The notes beneath the pieces are model-generated. The model did no database searches, was not told where the DNA came from, and saw only the letters and a list, made by a program, of their open reading frames with translations. DNA of 6,216 bases. Source: Kiritimatiellales bacterium. Its GTDB lineage: Bacteria; Verrucomicrobiota; Kiritimatiellia; Kiritimatiellales; Pontiellaceae. The position numbers were made by a program, and so were the translations under genes. The stretch spans positions 1-6,216 of the forward strand of contig JABDQT010000113.1 in the NCBI GenBank assembly GCA_013042165.1, read 5' to 3'. Of this stretch, positions 1-5,401 are shown one piece after another. Numbering within the stretch: the first letter of the stretch is position 1; every line of letters starts with the position of its first letter.

Positions 1-65
1 GCGTCCTTGTTACAGCCGGTGCTCATCAGTATCGCTGCTAGCAGCGTAAGGTAGATATAACGCAT
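1..65 (-). CDS. N-terminus of a lipoprotein (partial, runs off the left edge)
   Basis: Twenty-one complete codons are visible from an ATG at 65 down to the window edge, reading MRYIYLTLLAAILMSTGCNKD. This is a short, typical type II signal peptide: one basic residue (Arg2), a hydrophobic core (about residues 4-14), then Ser-Thr-Gly followed by Cys18, the probable lipidated residue. The -3 position is Ser rather than the more usual Leu, so the lipobox is slightly non-canonical. Asn follows the Cys; by the E. coli Lol rule a non-Asp +2 residue would favour the outer membrane (inference). The start is supported by an excellent ribosome binding site, AGGAG, five bases upstream. The gene begins 20 nt after the apbE stop, so it is probably co-transcribed. 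The mature protein lies outside the window, so no function can be given. It could be an ApbE-dependent or unrelated envelope protein. Confidence 0.72.
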   Translation of the reverse strand, partial: MRYIYLTLLAAILMSTGCNKD

Positions 66-70
66 GGATT

Positions 71-75
71 CTCCT
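71..75 (-). promoter_or_regulatory. Shine-Dalgarno site of the partial lipoprotein
   Basis: AGGAG on the minus strand, five bases before the ATG at 65-63. It is the best ribosome binding site in the window and it decides the start of an otherwise very short visible reading frame. It lies in the 20-nt gap after the apbE stop. Confidence 0.7.
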
Positions 76-85
76 GTTTTCGGTG

Positions 86-1144
86 TTAATATAATGAAGT
101 ATAGACAGTGGCCGCCTCGAACCCCGAACTAAATTTTTCGCTTATTTCACCATCGGCCCTGCGAACCAGAAACAGTGCCTCGATATCGGCCCGGCGCTCC
201 ACCCAGCGCAACCCCTCGTCGACTCCCATCACAAACAGAGCTGTGGCGATTCCATCCGCATCCATACAGCGCGGCGCAACCACCGTTACGCTCGCGGTTT
301 GGGAGCGCACGGCACGGCCGGTACGCGGATCGAGCAGATGTGAATAGATCCGGCCGTCTTCTTCGATATAGTTGCGGTAGTCACCGGATGTGGCAACAGC
401 CCCATTAGTCAGGTTGAGCTTGCCTCGCAGGGTTTGATCCATCGGATTGGTAGTTGGCTGCTGAATGCCGATCTTCCATGGAACTCCGTCGGGATTAAGT
501 CCCAGCACGGCAATTTCGCCACCAATTTCGACAAACCAATTTTCGAAACCGGAACCTTTGAGAATCGTCGCGATCGCATCCACCCCATACCCCTTGGCAA
601 TGGCACCCAGCGCGAGGGAAAGCTTCGGCTCTTTTTTTTGTATGCCGGCTCCATTAGCGATCGATAGTTTTGCCCAGCCAGTATGTTTACGGGCTTCGGC
701 AATCTCTGCATCACCTGGAATCCTGCGTTCCTCGCCCTCGCTTCCGAACCCCCAAAGATTGAGCAGGGGCTGCAGGGTGGGATCAAAGGCGCCATCGGTC
801 GACTGTGCCAACTCGAGCGCGCGCTTGACCACAAACGCGAATGCCTGCGAGCATGCAAACGGTTCGGTTGAAGCCGAATGGTTGAAACGCGAAATCTCGC
901 TGTCGGGATCCCATGTGGACATCTGGCCGTTGATTTCCTCAAGCCGTTCCTTGATTTTTTCGTAGAGCTCCGCGAGTTCGGGTTTTTTCGCCTTTCCGGA
1001 AATCTTAATGCTGTATGACGTGCCCATTGTCTCGCCCCAGTGGGCAGGATGCACGATCACCTGCGAGCGCAGATAGCCACCGACCCCCAGAAACAGCACA
1101 AGGATGAGCGCCAAGACAGACGTGATGATCCGTTTGCGCGGCAT
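86..1144 (-). CDS. apbE: FAD:protein FMN transferase (ApbE family)
   Basis: A 352-residue protein, normal length for ApbE. The family uses FAD and Mg2+ to attach FMN covalently to a Ser/Thr of extracytoplasmic redox proteins such as NqrB/NqrC, RnfG/RnfD or FMN-binding-domain proteins. Motifs in order: MGTSY at 40-44, MSTWDPDSEISRFN at 75-88, FDPTLQPLLNLWGFG at 120-134, LGAIAKGYGVD at 179-189 (FAD-binding), EIGGEI at 206-211, TSGDYRNY at 252-259, HLLDPRTG at 269-276 and DADGIATALFVMG at 295-307 (metal-binding Asp/Thr region). All hallmark motifs look intact, so the enzyme should be active. Residues about 5-23 form one hydrophobic segment after MPRKR, consistent with export. There is no cysteine there, unlike the lipoprotein ApbEs of many Gram-negatives, so it is either membrane-anchored or cleaved by signal peptidase I. 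The ATG at 1144 overlaps the ridA stop (TGATG), with AAGG four bases upstream, suggesting translational coupling. No flavinylation target gene is visible. Confidence 0.95.
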   Translation of the reverse strand: MPRKRIITSVLALILVLFLGVGGYLRSQVIVHPAHWGETMGTSYSIKISGKAKKPELAELYEKIKERLEEINGQMSTWDPDSEISRFNHSASTEPFACSQAFAFVVKRALELAQSTDGAFDPTLQPLLNLWGFGSEGEERRIPGDAEIAEARKHTGWAKLSIANGAGIQKKEPKLSLALGAIAKGYGVDAIATILKGSGFENWFVEIGGEIAVLGLNPDGVPWKIGIQQPTTNPMDQTLRGKLNLTNGAVATSGDYRNYIEEDGRIYSHLLDPRTGRAVRSQTASVTVVAPRCMDADGIATALFVMGVDEGLRWVERRADIEALFLVRRADGEISEKFSSGFEAATVYTSLY

Positions 1145-1524
1145 CAGACCTTAGCCACAAGTTCAATTTCCACTAACGATCCTTTGGGCAGCGCAGCCAC
1201 CTGGACGGTGGATCGGGCCGGGGCATTGTCCTCGCCGAAATATTCGGCATAGATGGTGTTCAATATCGGGAAATCCTTCATGTCGGCCAGGAATACGGTC
1301 GTTTTAATGGCGTTATCGAGCGAGGTACCTGCCGCTTCAACCACAGCCTTCAGGTTTTCCAGCACCTGAATTGTCTGTTCGCGGATGCCGCCCTCAACCA
1401 GTTCACCAGTCAAGGGGTCGATCGGAATCTGTCCGGAGGTAAAGAGCAGGTTACCCCTTTTTACAGCCTGATTATAGGGTCCGATCGGAGCCGGGGCACT
1501 GTCGGTGTTGATGATCTGTTTCAT
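1144..1524 (-). CDS. ridA: RidA family reactive enamine/imine deaminase
   Basis: A 126-residue YjgF/YER057c/UK114 protein, the usual size for a RidA subunit (a homotrimer in the known family). It hydrolyses reactive enamine/imine intermediates such as 2-aminoacrylate, made by PLP-dependent dehydratases, to stable keto acids and ammonia in the cytosol. Visible family features: PIGPYNQA near 13-20 (Tyr17), FTSGQIP at 28-34, [20 protein letters not shown] at 62-81, PARSTV at 102-107 with Arg104 matching the catalytic Arg105 of E. coli RidA, and LVEIE with Glu119 matching E. coli Glu120. The open frame extends upstream, but only the ATG at 1524 gives the family's N-terminus ([17 protein letters not shown]). 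It is preceded by GGAG eight bases upstream, inside mutY. The start overlaps the mutY stop by four bases (ATGA) and the gene's own stop overlaps the apbE start, so it is translationally coupled on both sides. Confidence 0.96.
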   Translation of the reverse strand: MKQIINTDSAPAPIGPYNQAVKRGNLLFTSGQIPIDPLTGELVEGGIREQTIQVLENLKAVVEAAGTSLDNAIKTTVFLADMKDFPILNTIYAEYFGEDNAPARSTVQVAALPKGSLVEIELVAKV

Positions 1525-2612
1525 GACTCTTTCTCCAGTTGTCTCTCCAGTTCCGTGATAATATACAGGTCGGCCTTCGAATAAGGAAATGTCCGAAGCT
1601 TGGAAATATCCACCCACCGGTAATCCTGGCAGTGGATAGGGCGGGGGCGGCCCGAGCTGATTTTGGCAAAGTAGGTGTGCATATCCATGGTGAAATGGCT
1701 GTAGGCATGCTTGACGGTGATCAGAAACTCGCCCGTTCGAACGTTGACTCCCAGCTCCTCCCTGAGCTCGCGCACGATGCACTGCTGGATGGTTTCGCCC
1801 GCCTCCTGCTTGCCGCCGGGAAACTCCCACAATCCGCCGAGCATGTCCTCCGCTCGACGCTGTGCAATCAGCACTTCACCCTTGCGGTTGGTAACGACCG
1901 CCGCTCCAACGATAATATGCGGGATCTTTTTTCTGGGAGCCCTGACCGGATAATCCGTCGGACGTCCGGATTGAAATCCGAGACAGGTGCGGGAGAGGGG
2001 GCATTCGCTGCAGGCTGGATTTCGCGGCAGGCAAACCGTTGCGCCGAGCTCCATCATGGCTTCGTTGAAGTTGCCGGCATCCCCGGAAATCAATAACCGG
2101 TCGGCGAGCTTTTGGAGTTCTTTTTTTGCCTTGGTTGATTGCGTATCATTCGTGTAGGCAAACAGTCGAGTCAGCACCCGGATGACATTCCCATCGAGTA
2201 CGGCAAGGTCGAGATTGAATGCCAGCGAGCCGATTGCGGCGGCTGTATAGCTGCCGACGCCCGGCAGTTTCATCATCGATTCCGCCGTTTTTGGAAAGCG
2301 GCCGCCATGCTGCTCCATAATAATCTGTGCGGCCTTGTGTAGATTGCGTGCGCGTGAGTAGTAGCCCAATCCTTCCCACATTTTCAGCACATCAGCCTGC
2401 GATGCCGTTGCCAATGATTTCAGGGAAGGAAACCGTTTCATGAAGCGGTGGAAGTAGGGGGTGGCCTGATCAACGCGGGTCTGCTGGAGCATGAGCTCGG
2501 AAATCCATACGCGATAGGGCGTGCGCTTGCTGCGCCAGGGCATGCTGCGCTTGTTTTCCGCAAACCAGGGAAGAAGCTTTGCTTTGATGGCTCGTTTTGC
2601 TTTGGGAATCAT
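1521..2612 (-). CDS. mutY: A/G-specific adenine DNA glycosylase with Nudix-type C-terminal domain
   Basis: A 363-residue MutY, which removes adenine mispaired with 8-oxoguanine (the GO repair pathway). The N-terminal HhH-GPD glycosylase domain spans about 1-215. Visible residues: catalytic Glu39 in SELMLQQT, the helix-hairpin-helix [13 protein letters not shown] at 116-128, catalytic Asp140 in LDGNV, and the [4Fe-4S] cysteines Cys194, Cys201, Cys204 and Cys210 with C-x6-C-x2-C-x5-C spacing. The C-terminal domain (about 230-355) is the 8-oxoG-recognising, MutT-like domain. Its Tyr304-Ser305-His306 matches the Phe-Ser-His loop known from Geobacillus MutY. Unusually complete is a Nudix box at 267-289: Gly267, Glu273, Arg281-Glu282, Glu285-Glu286 and Gly288 all fit Gx5Ex7REUxEExGU. 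The start is the ATG at 2612, nine bases after the upstream stop. There is no good Shine-Dalgarno (only AAAG), so translation probably depends on coupling to the preceding gene. The TGA overlaps the ridA start. Confidence 0.96.
   Translation of the reverse strand: MIPKAKRAIKAKLLPWFAENKRSMPWRSKRTPYRVWISELMLQQTRVDQATPYFHRFMKRFPSLKSLATASQADVLKMWEGLGYYSRARNLHKAAQIIMEQHGGRFPKTAESMMKLPGVGSYTAAAIGSLAFNLDLAVLDGNVIRVLTRLFAYTNDTQSTKAKKELQKLADRLLISGDAGNFNEAMMELGATVCLPRNPACSECPLSRTCLGFQSGRPTDYPVRAPRKKIPHIIVGAAVVTNRKGEVLIAQRRAEDMLGGLWEFPGGKQEAGETIQQCIVRELREELGVNVRTGEFLITVKHAYSHFTMDMHTYFAKISSGRPRPIHCQDYRWVDISKLRTFPYSKADLYIITELERQLEKES
1533..1536 (-). promoter_or_regulatory. Shine-Dalgarno site of ridA, inside mutY
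   Basis: GGAG (within GGAGAAAG) on the minus strand, eight bases before the ATG at 1524-1522. It lies inside the last codons of mutY and selects the short RidA-length start over the longer upstream-open frame. Confidence 0.6.
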
Positions 2613-2621
2613 GCGTACGCT

Positions 2622-3494
2622 TTAAAGGGCATCAAGCCACTCTTTGGATAGATAGGTTCGAGAGCTTGCCTTTGCATCGAGAATGGTATCCGCATGCTTT
2701 AGCACAACCAGCCAGCCTGCAAATTCTTCGCCGGACTCCTCTACCGAACCGTCTCTTCCGGCAGACCGGTTGGTGGAAACTTTCTCCACCACGTAGGACT
2801 TGGAAGCAACGGTCTCAACAACCCGCTTCATGCTATCCACAGGAACCCGTCGACCGCCTTTGTCGTGTACGAGAAGATCTCCCGTACCCACCGGCGATGC
2901 ATAGAAATACCACTCCAGCGCATAGGTGTCGGGGTGGTTCGTGCGGTTGGAGACCGTTATTTTCAAGTTTTGAATCAGGGTGTAGGTGCGGGTAGCCGTT
3001 GTGATGGTGAACGAAGTACCCGATCTACTCTCGCGCTCCTCTTCATCCACGCTCTTATCAGAGGATTTATCGGCACGGGCAACCACGACAAGCCCTCCGT
3101 CATGAGTGTCGGCCAGTTGTTCGCGCAAGGTGTCCTGCATTTGCTGCTGCCTGAATTCCCTGATTTTATCCAGAGCCATGGCGTGCGCAAAATCTTCAGC
3201 AAAGAAGCGGGCGCGGACAGACTCATGTACAGCCAGCCGCCTGTAGGAAACCATCCCCGAATCGGTCATGACTGAAATCTCGTCTGCGGAAAGTTTCATC
3301 AGAATGCCTGTTCGGGTCTGACCGCCGGCCAGCTTGAGCCTGATTTCGCTGCCGGGCATCGGTGCCTGAAAGGCCGTCTTGAACAACTCAACCTGTTCTT
3401 CGTAATACCTCTTTAGCTCGTCAGCCCGGGCAGGCGCAGAGCCATGGACAACCATCAGCAGGATTAAGAGCGGGAGCAGGCGCGTACGGTGCAT
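2622..3494 (-). CDS. Secreted protein of unknown function (Sm/SH3-like plus beta-rich region)
   Basis: I do not recognise a named family. From the ATG at 3494 the product has 290 residues and a clear signal peptide: MHRTR, a Leu-rich core at 6-16, and a likely signal peptidase I cleavage after PARA (residue 24), leaving DELKRYY. Residues about 48-98 alternate hydrophobic and polar positions (EIRLKLAGG, TGILMKLSADEISVMT) like a small Sm- or SH3-like barrel. Residues 105-125 look helical, and 140-158 form a charged low-complexity linker rich in Asp, Glu, Ser and Lys. Residues about 160-285 are strand-rich (LIQNLKITVSNRTNHPDTYA at 173-192, then LEWYFYA), resembling an Ig-like fold. There are no cysteines and no evident catalytic motif. 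An in-frame GTG at 3524 would add ten residues and overlap the upstream gene by 11 bases. I prefer the ATG because it starts the signal peptide and has AGGAA nine bases upstream. Its place between corC-like and mutY genes suggests co-transcription only. A periplasmic or envelope role is inference. Confidence 0.85.
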   Translation of the reverse strand: MHRTRLLPLLILLMVVHGSAPARADELKRYYEEQVELFKTAFQAPMPGSEIRLKLAGGQTRTGILMKLSADEISVMTDSGMVSYRRLAVHESVRARFFAEDFAHAMALDKIREFRQQQMQDTLREQLADTHDGGLVVVARADKSSDKSVDEEERESRSGTSFTITTATRTYTLIQNLKITVSNRTNHPDTYALEWYFYASPVGTGDLLVHDKGGRRVPVDSMKRVVETVASKSYVVEKVSTNRSAGRDGSVEESGEEFAGWLVVLKHADTILDAKASSRTYLSKEWLDAL

Positions 3495-3503
3495 GGTTCC
3501 AGA

Positions 3504-3508
3504 TTCCT
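3504..3508 (-). promoter_or_regulatory. Shine-Dalgarno site favouring the ATG start at 3494
   Basis: AGGAA on the minus strand, nine bases before the ATG at 3494-3492, just after the TAA of the CorC-like gene at 3516-3514. The competing GTG at 3524 has no comparable site, so this supports the shorter 290-residue form of the secreted protein. Confidence 0.5.
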
Positions 3509-3513
3509 GAAAT

Positions 3514-4776
3514 TTAGGTTTCACCGTCTGTGCGGGGTATCATCTGGACAACCTGAATATGCCGATGCGTGGCGGCATGGATTCGCATCGTGAAACCTGG
3601 TGCCTCCAGTGTTTCGCCTGCTTTTGGAATACGGCCCAGCTCGGAAAAGAGGTAGCCCCCGACAGAGTCATACTCATCGCTCTCCGGTAAACTTGCATGC
3701 AGCTCTTCATTCAGCTCGCAGATCGGCATGCGCGCCTGAACCATCACCGTGCCGTCAGGCCGCCGAAGCAACTCATATTCCTTCAAGTCATATTCATCCT
3801 CAATTTCGCCCACGAGCTCTTCAATGACATCCTCCATGGTGGCAAGGCCTTCGGTTCCTCCGTATTCATCAACGACCAACACCATTTGCGAGCGGGTTTT
3901 CTTCATCAGTTGCAATAGGTCATTAAGCGGCATGGTCTCCGGAACATAATCGATTTTTTTTGCGATCTGGCTGATTGGAGTCTCGCCGATATCATCGGCC
4001 ATGATTCTCAGCAGCTCCTTGACGTGAACCATACCGACCACGTCATCGATGTTCTCATGGTAGACCGGGAAGCGGGAATGGCGTGACTCCTTGACCTGCT
4101 CAATACTTTCGCTGACGCTCAACGTATCACGGATTCCGCTGATTTCGATGCGCGGCACCATAATTTCCCGCACGACCGTATCACCGAATTCAAAAACACT
4201 TCGGATAATTTCCCGTTCTTCCTCCTCCAGATCCTCTTCATCCGTTTCGTCGATCAGGCTCTTGATTTCATCCTCGGTGGATGGCCGGTGCTCCAGATCG
4301 GATGCCGACATGGCATGCTTCAACAAATGGTCTTCAATGAACTGCAAGGGCCAGACAAAAACAAAGAGCACCATGGTCAACACCGAGATCACCGGCAAAG
4401 CTACAAGCGAAATGCGATCCGCATAGCTTTCAGACAGTACGTGCGGGATGATGCGCGCAAAAAACATGTAGACCAGCGATAATAAAAACAGGCCGGAAAC
4501 TACGAACCACGGCTCGCAGCTACGCAAGGAAAGATAAAAAAAGACAAACGTGACGATAGCAGAAAGCGTCAGCAGCAAACGGGATGTCTTGCAAAGCAGG
4601 TCCCAGCGGCTCTGCCAGAACTCCAGAAGCTTCATGCTTCGACCCTTTCGCTGGATCAAACGGGGGAGGCCGGCGTCTCCGGTAAAACGCAGAGAGGTAA
4701 AAACGGATGCCAGGGCACATGCTAAAATAAGGGATGCGATGGAATAAAATATGTACTCACGTTGGATGCTGTTCAT
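3514..4776 (-). CDS. HlyC/CorC family membrane protein with CBS pair
   Basis: A 420-residue protein with the CNNM/CorC architecture: an N-terminal membrane domain (DUF21 position), two CBS domains and a C-terminal CorC_HlyC domain. Hydrophobic segments lie at about 7-28, 65-85, 89-113 and 122-147. An acidic linker (168-190) leads into REIIRSVFEFGDTVVREIMV (188-207), the conserved entry to the CBS pair (about 203-260 and 268-325). VVDEYGGTEGLATMEDVIEE (301-320) is the family hallmark, and the FAD-binding-like CorC_HlyC domain spans about 337-413. Family members are linked to Mg2+ or other cation transport or efflux; the old haemolysin label is historical. The membrane domain is divergent: where relatives usually show GExxPK, this protein has ARIIPH (107-112), and the small-residue/Glu motif of helix 1 is not evident. 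It may therefore not transport Mg2+ like characterised CorC proteins. The ATG at 4776 has AAAGG four bases upstream. The gene opens the operon after the long spacer. Confidence 0.92.
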   Translation of the reverse strand: MNSIQREYIFYSIASLILACALASVFTSLRFTGDAGLPRLIQRKGRSMKLLEFWQSRWDLLCKTSRLLLTLSAIVTFVFFYLSLRSCEPWFVVSGLFLLSLVYMFFARIIPHVLSESYADRISLVALPVISVLTMVLFVFVWPLQFIEDHLLKHAMSASDLEHRPSTEDEIKSLIDETDEEDLEEEEREIIRSVFEFGDTVVREIMVPRIEISGIRDTLSVSESIEQVKESRHSRFPVYHENIDDVVGMVHVKELLRIMADDIGETPISQIAKKIDYVPETMPLNDLLQLMKKTRSQMVLVVDEYGGTEGLATMEDVIEELVGEIEDEYDLKEYELLRRPDGTVMVQARMPICELNEELHASLPESDEYDSVGGYLFSELGRIPKAGETLEAPGFTMRIHAATHRHIQVVQMIPRTDGET

Positions 4777-4780
4777 CTAG

Positions 4781-4785
4781 CCTTT
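4781..4785 (-). promoter_or_regulatory. Shine-Dalgarno site of the CorC-like gene
   Basis: AAAGG on the minus strand, four bases before the ATG at 4776. A second purine-rich stretch, GGAAG at 4792-4788, lies 11 bases upstream. Together they support this start for the first gene after the spacer. Confidence 0.45.
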
Positions 4786-4837
4786 CTCTTCCGAAAATAA
4801 ACACCTTTAAGAGCAACACTTAAGCTGAAGAAAAACG

Positions 4838-4843
4838 ATTATG
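4838..4843 (-). promoter_or_regulatory. Candidate -10 box for the six-gene operon
   Basis: CATAAT on the minus strand matches five of six bases of the sigma-70 -10 consensus and sits 61 bases before the CorC-like start codon, a normal leader length. The hexamer 17 bases upstream (CTTTTA) is a poor -35, so support rests on the -10 and on position: the spacer must hold the promoter unless argS reads through. A perfect TATAAT at 5035-5030 (minus) is an alternative, also without a good -35. Confidence 0.22.
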
Positions 4844-4950
4844 CGAGTATTTCCAGAATCTAAAAGCTGTACGTATTCATAAGCACAACGGGAGAGTCAC
4901 ATGGCCGGATATAGATTAAACCCGCACAATGCTCGGCTCGAAAGAACCGC

Positions 4951-5174
4951 AAATCCACTAGAATTATCATAGTACTGAAAAACTGAAATTCTTGCAGTAA
5001 GCCCAACATATTGGGCTGTTCCCGATATTATTATAGACATAAGATATATTATGCGACGTTTTAGATGTTGACACATATGTTGATAACTCAATGAATAAGC
5101 TGAAGTTGATGTGGTTGCGTTGGAATGGTACTTCTTTAAATCCACTCGGGTATGTCGTCGATTAAATGGATTTA
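4951..5174. repeat. Short repeated motif AAATCCA in direct and inverted copies
   Basis: AAATCCACT occurs at 4951-4959 and again at 5138-5146. The second copy also forms a perfect 8-bp inverted repeat (TAAATCCA / TGGATTTA) with 5167-5174 across a 22-base loop. At this length in AT-rich DNA, chance is a real possibility. It could also be an operator pair or the scar of a lost element. Confidence 0.25.
5000..5017. other. Perfect 7-bp stem, 4-base loop hairpin in the spacer
   Basis: AGCCCAA, loop CATA, TTGGGCT, a compact GC-containing stem. Neither strand has a run of T after it (plus: GTTCCCG; minus: TACTGC), so it is not a standard intrinsic terminator. On the minus strand it begins about 13 bases after the TATAAT at 5035-5030, so a transcript from there would carry the hairpin near its 5' end (inference). 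Confidence 0.4.
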
Positions 5175-5288
5175 GCTGGATGGAGGATTTACAGCTACTG
5201 AACTATTATGTCCAAAGGTTGTTTTCTCATGGCTTCACTTCATGATCGTTCAACGGCCAGTACCGTTTAGAGCATTGATCACCTTATT

Positions 5289-5315
5289 AAACAAAGCTCG
5301 GTATAGAAACAAAGC
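5289..5315. repeat. Direct repeat AAACAAAGC, two copies 18 bases apart
   Basis: AAACAAAGC at 5289-5297 and 5307-5315, start-to-start distance 18, with no further copies in the spacer. Too few and too short to call iterons or a protein-binding array. Recorded because it lies in otherwise unexplained DNA. Confidence 0.3.
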
Positions 5316-5337
5316 GACACAGCACTTAAAATTTATT

Positions 5338-5359
5338 CGGTGCATTGAGCTATGCACCG
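5338..5359 (-). terminator. Possible argS terminator hairpin
   Basis: A perfect 8-bp inverted repeat CGGTGCAT / ATGCACCG around a 6-base loop, beginning about 42 bases after the argS TAA on the minus strand. On that strand it is followed by AATAAATTTTAAG, an A/T-rich tail whose four Ts start six bases after the stem. This is a weak match to an intrinsic terminator. On the plus strand the following sequence is mixed, which favours a minus-strand role. Confidence 0.4.
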
Positions 5360-5401
5360 TGGACATCACTGTGCATTAACATGGACGTTGTGCGTTGCGT
5401 C

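Larger units (their letters stand above)
4777..5401. other. Gene-free AT-rich spacer between argS and the operon
   Basis: About 625 nt visibly richer in A and T than the flanking genes. The longest open frame inside it (minus strand, GTG at 5145 to 4897, 82 codons) has an unremarkable composition, no good ribosome binding site and no motif I recognise, so I do not call it. What can be seen: a hairpin at 5000-5017, an inverted repeat at 5338-5359, an 8-bp inverted repeat (TAAATCCA at 5137-5144 and TGGATTTA at 5167-5174), a repeated AAATCCACT (4951-4959 and 5138-5146), and a repeated AAACAAAGC (5289-5297 and 5307-5315, 18-base period). I see no tRNA, no known riboswitch and no insertion-sequence ends. 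It should contain the argS terminator and the operon promoter, and could hide a small RNA. Confidence 0.7.

Noticed and set aside
465..965. 166-codon plus-strand open frame opposite apbE
   Set aside because: Antisense shadow of a gene whose every family motif is intact; the product is Ser/Pro/Arg-rich and resembles no protein.
1144..1830. Longer 228-codon version of RidA starting inside mutY
   Set aside because: The extra N-terminus is out-of-frame mutY sequence. The ATG at 1524 gives the exact RidA length and N-terminus, with its own ribosome binding site.
1539..2096. 185-codon plus-strand open frame opposite mutY
   Set aside because: Antisense to the conserved iron-sulphur and Nudix regions of mutY; no independent support.
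3495..3524. GTG start adding ten residues to the secreted protein
   Set aside because: It would put MKPKFQESGT before an already complete signal peptide, overlap the upstream gene by 11 bases and lack a ribosome binding site.
5068..5096. Plus-strand promoter: perfect TTGACA with 17-base spacing
   Set aside because: The -10 position is ATGAAT (three of six matches) and no plus-strand gene follows, so a single consensus hexamer in AT-rich DNA is probably chance.
4897..5145. 82-codon minus-strand open frame in the spacer (GTG start)
   Set aside because: Composition follows the AT-rich spacer, with no convincing ribosome binding site, no recognisable motif and a rare start codon. It contains the hairpin and repeat motifs that better explain the DNA.
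5249..5401. Integron attC-like or other recombination site
   Set aside because: AACGG/CCGTT (5252-5267) and nearby AAC/GTT triplets are too short and lack paired R and L boxes. No integrase or cassette gene is present.
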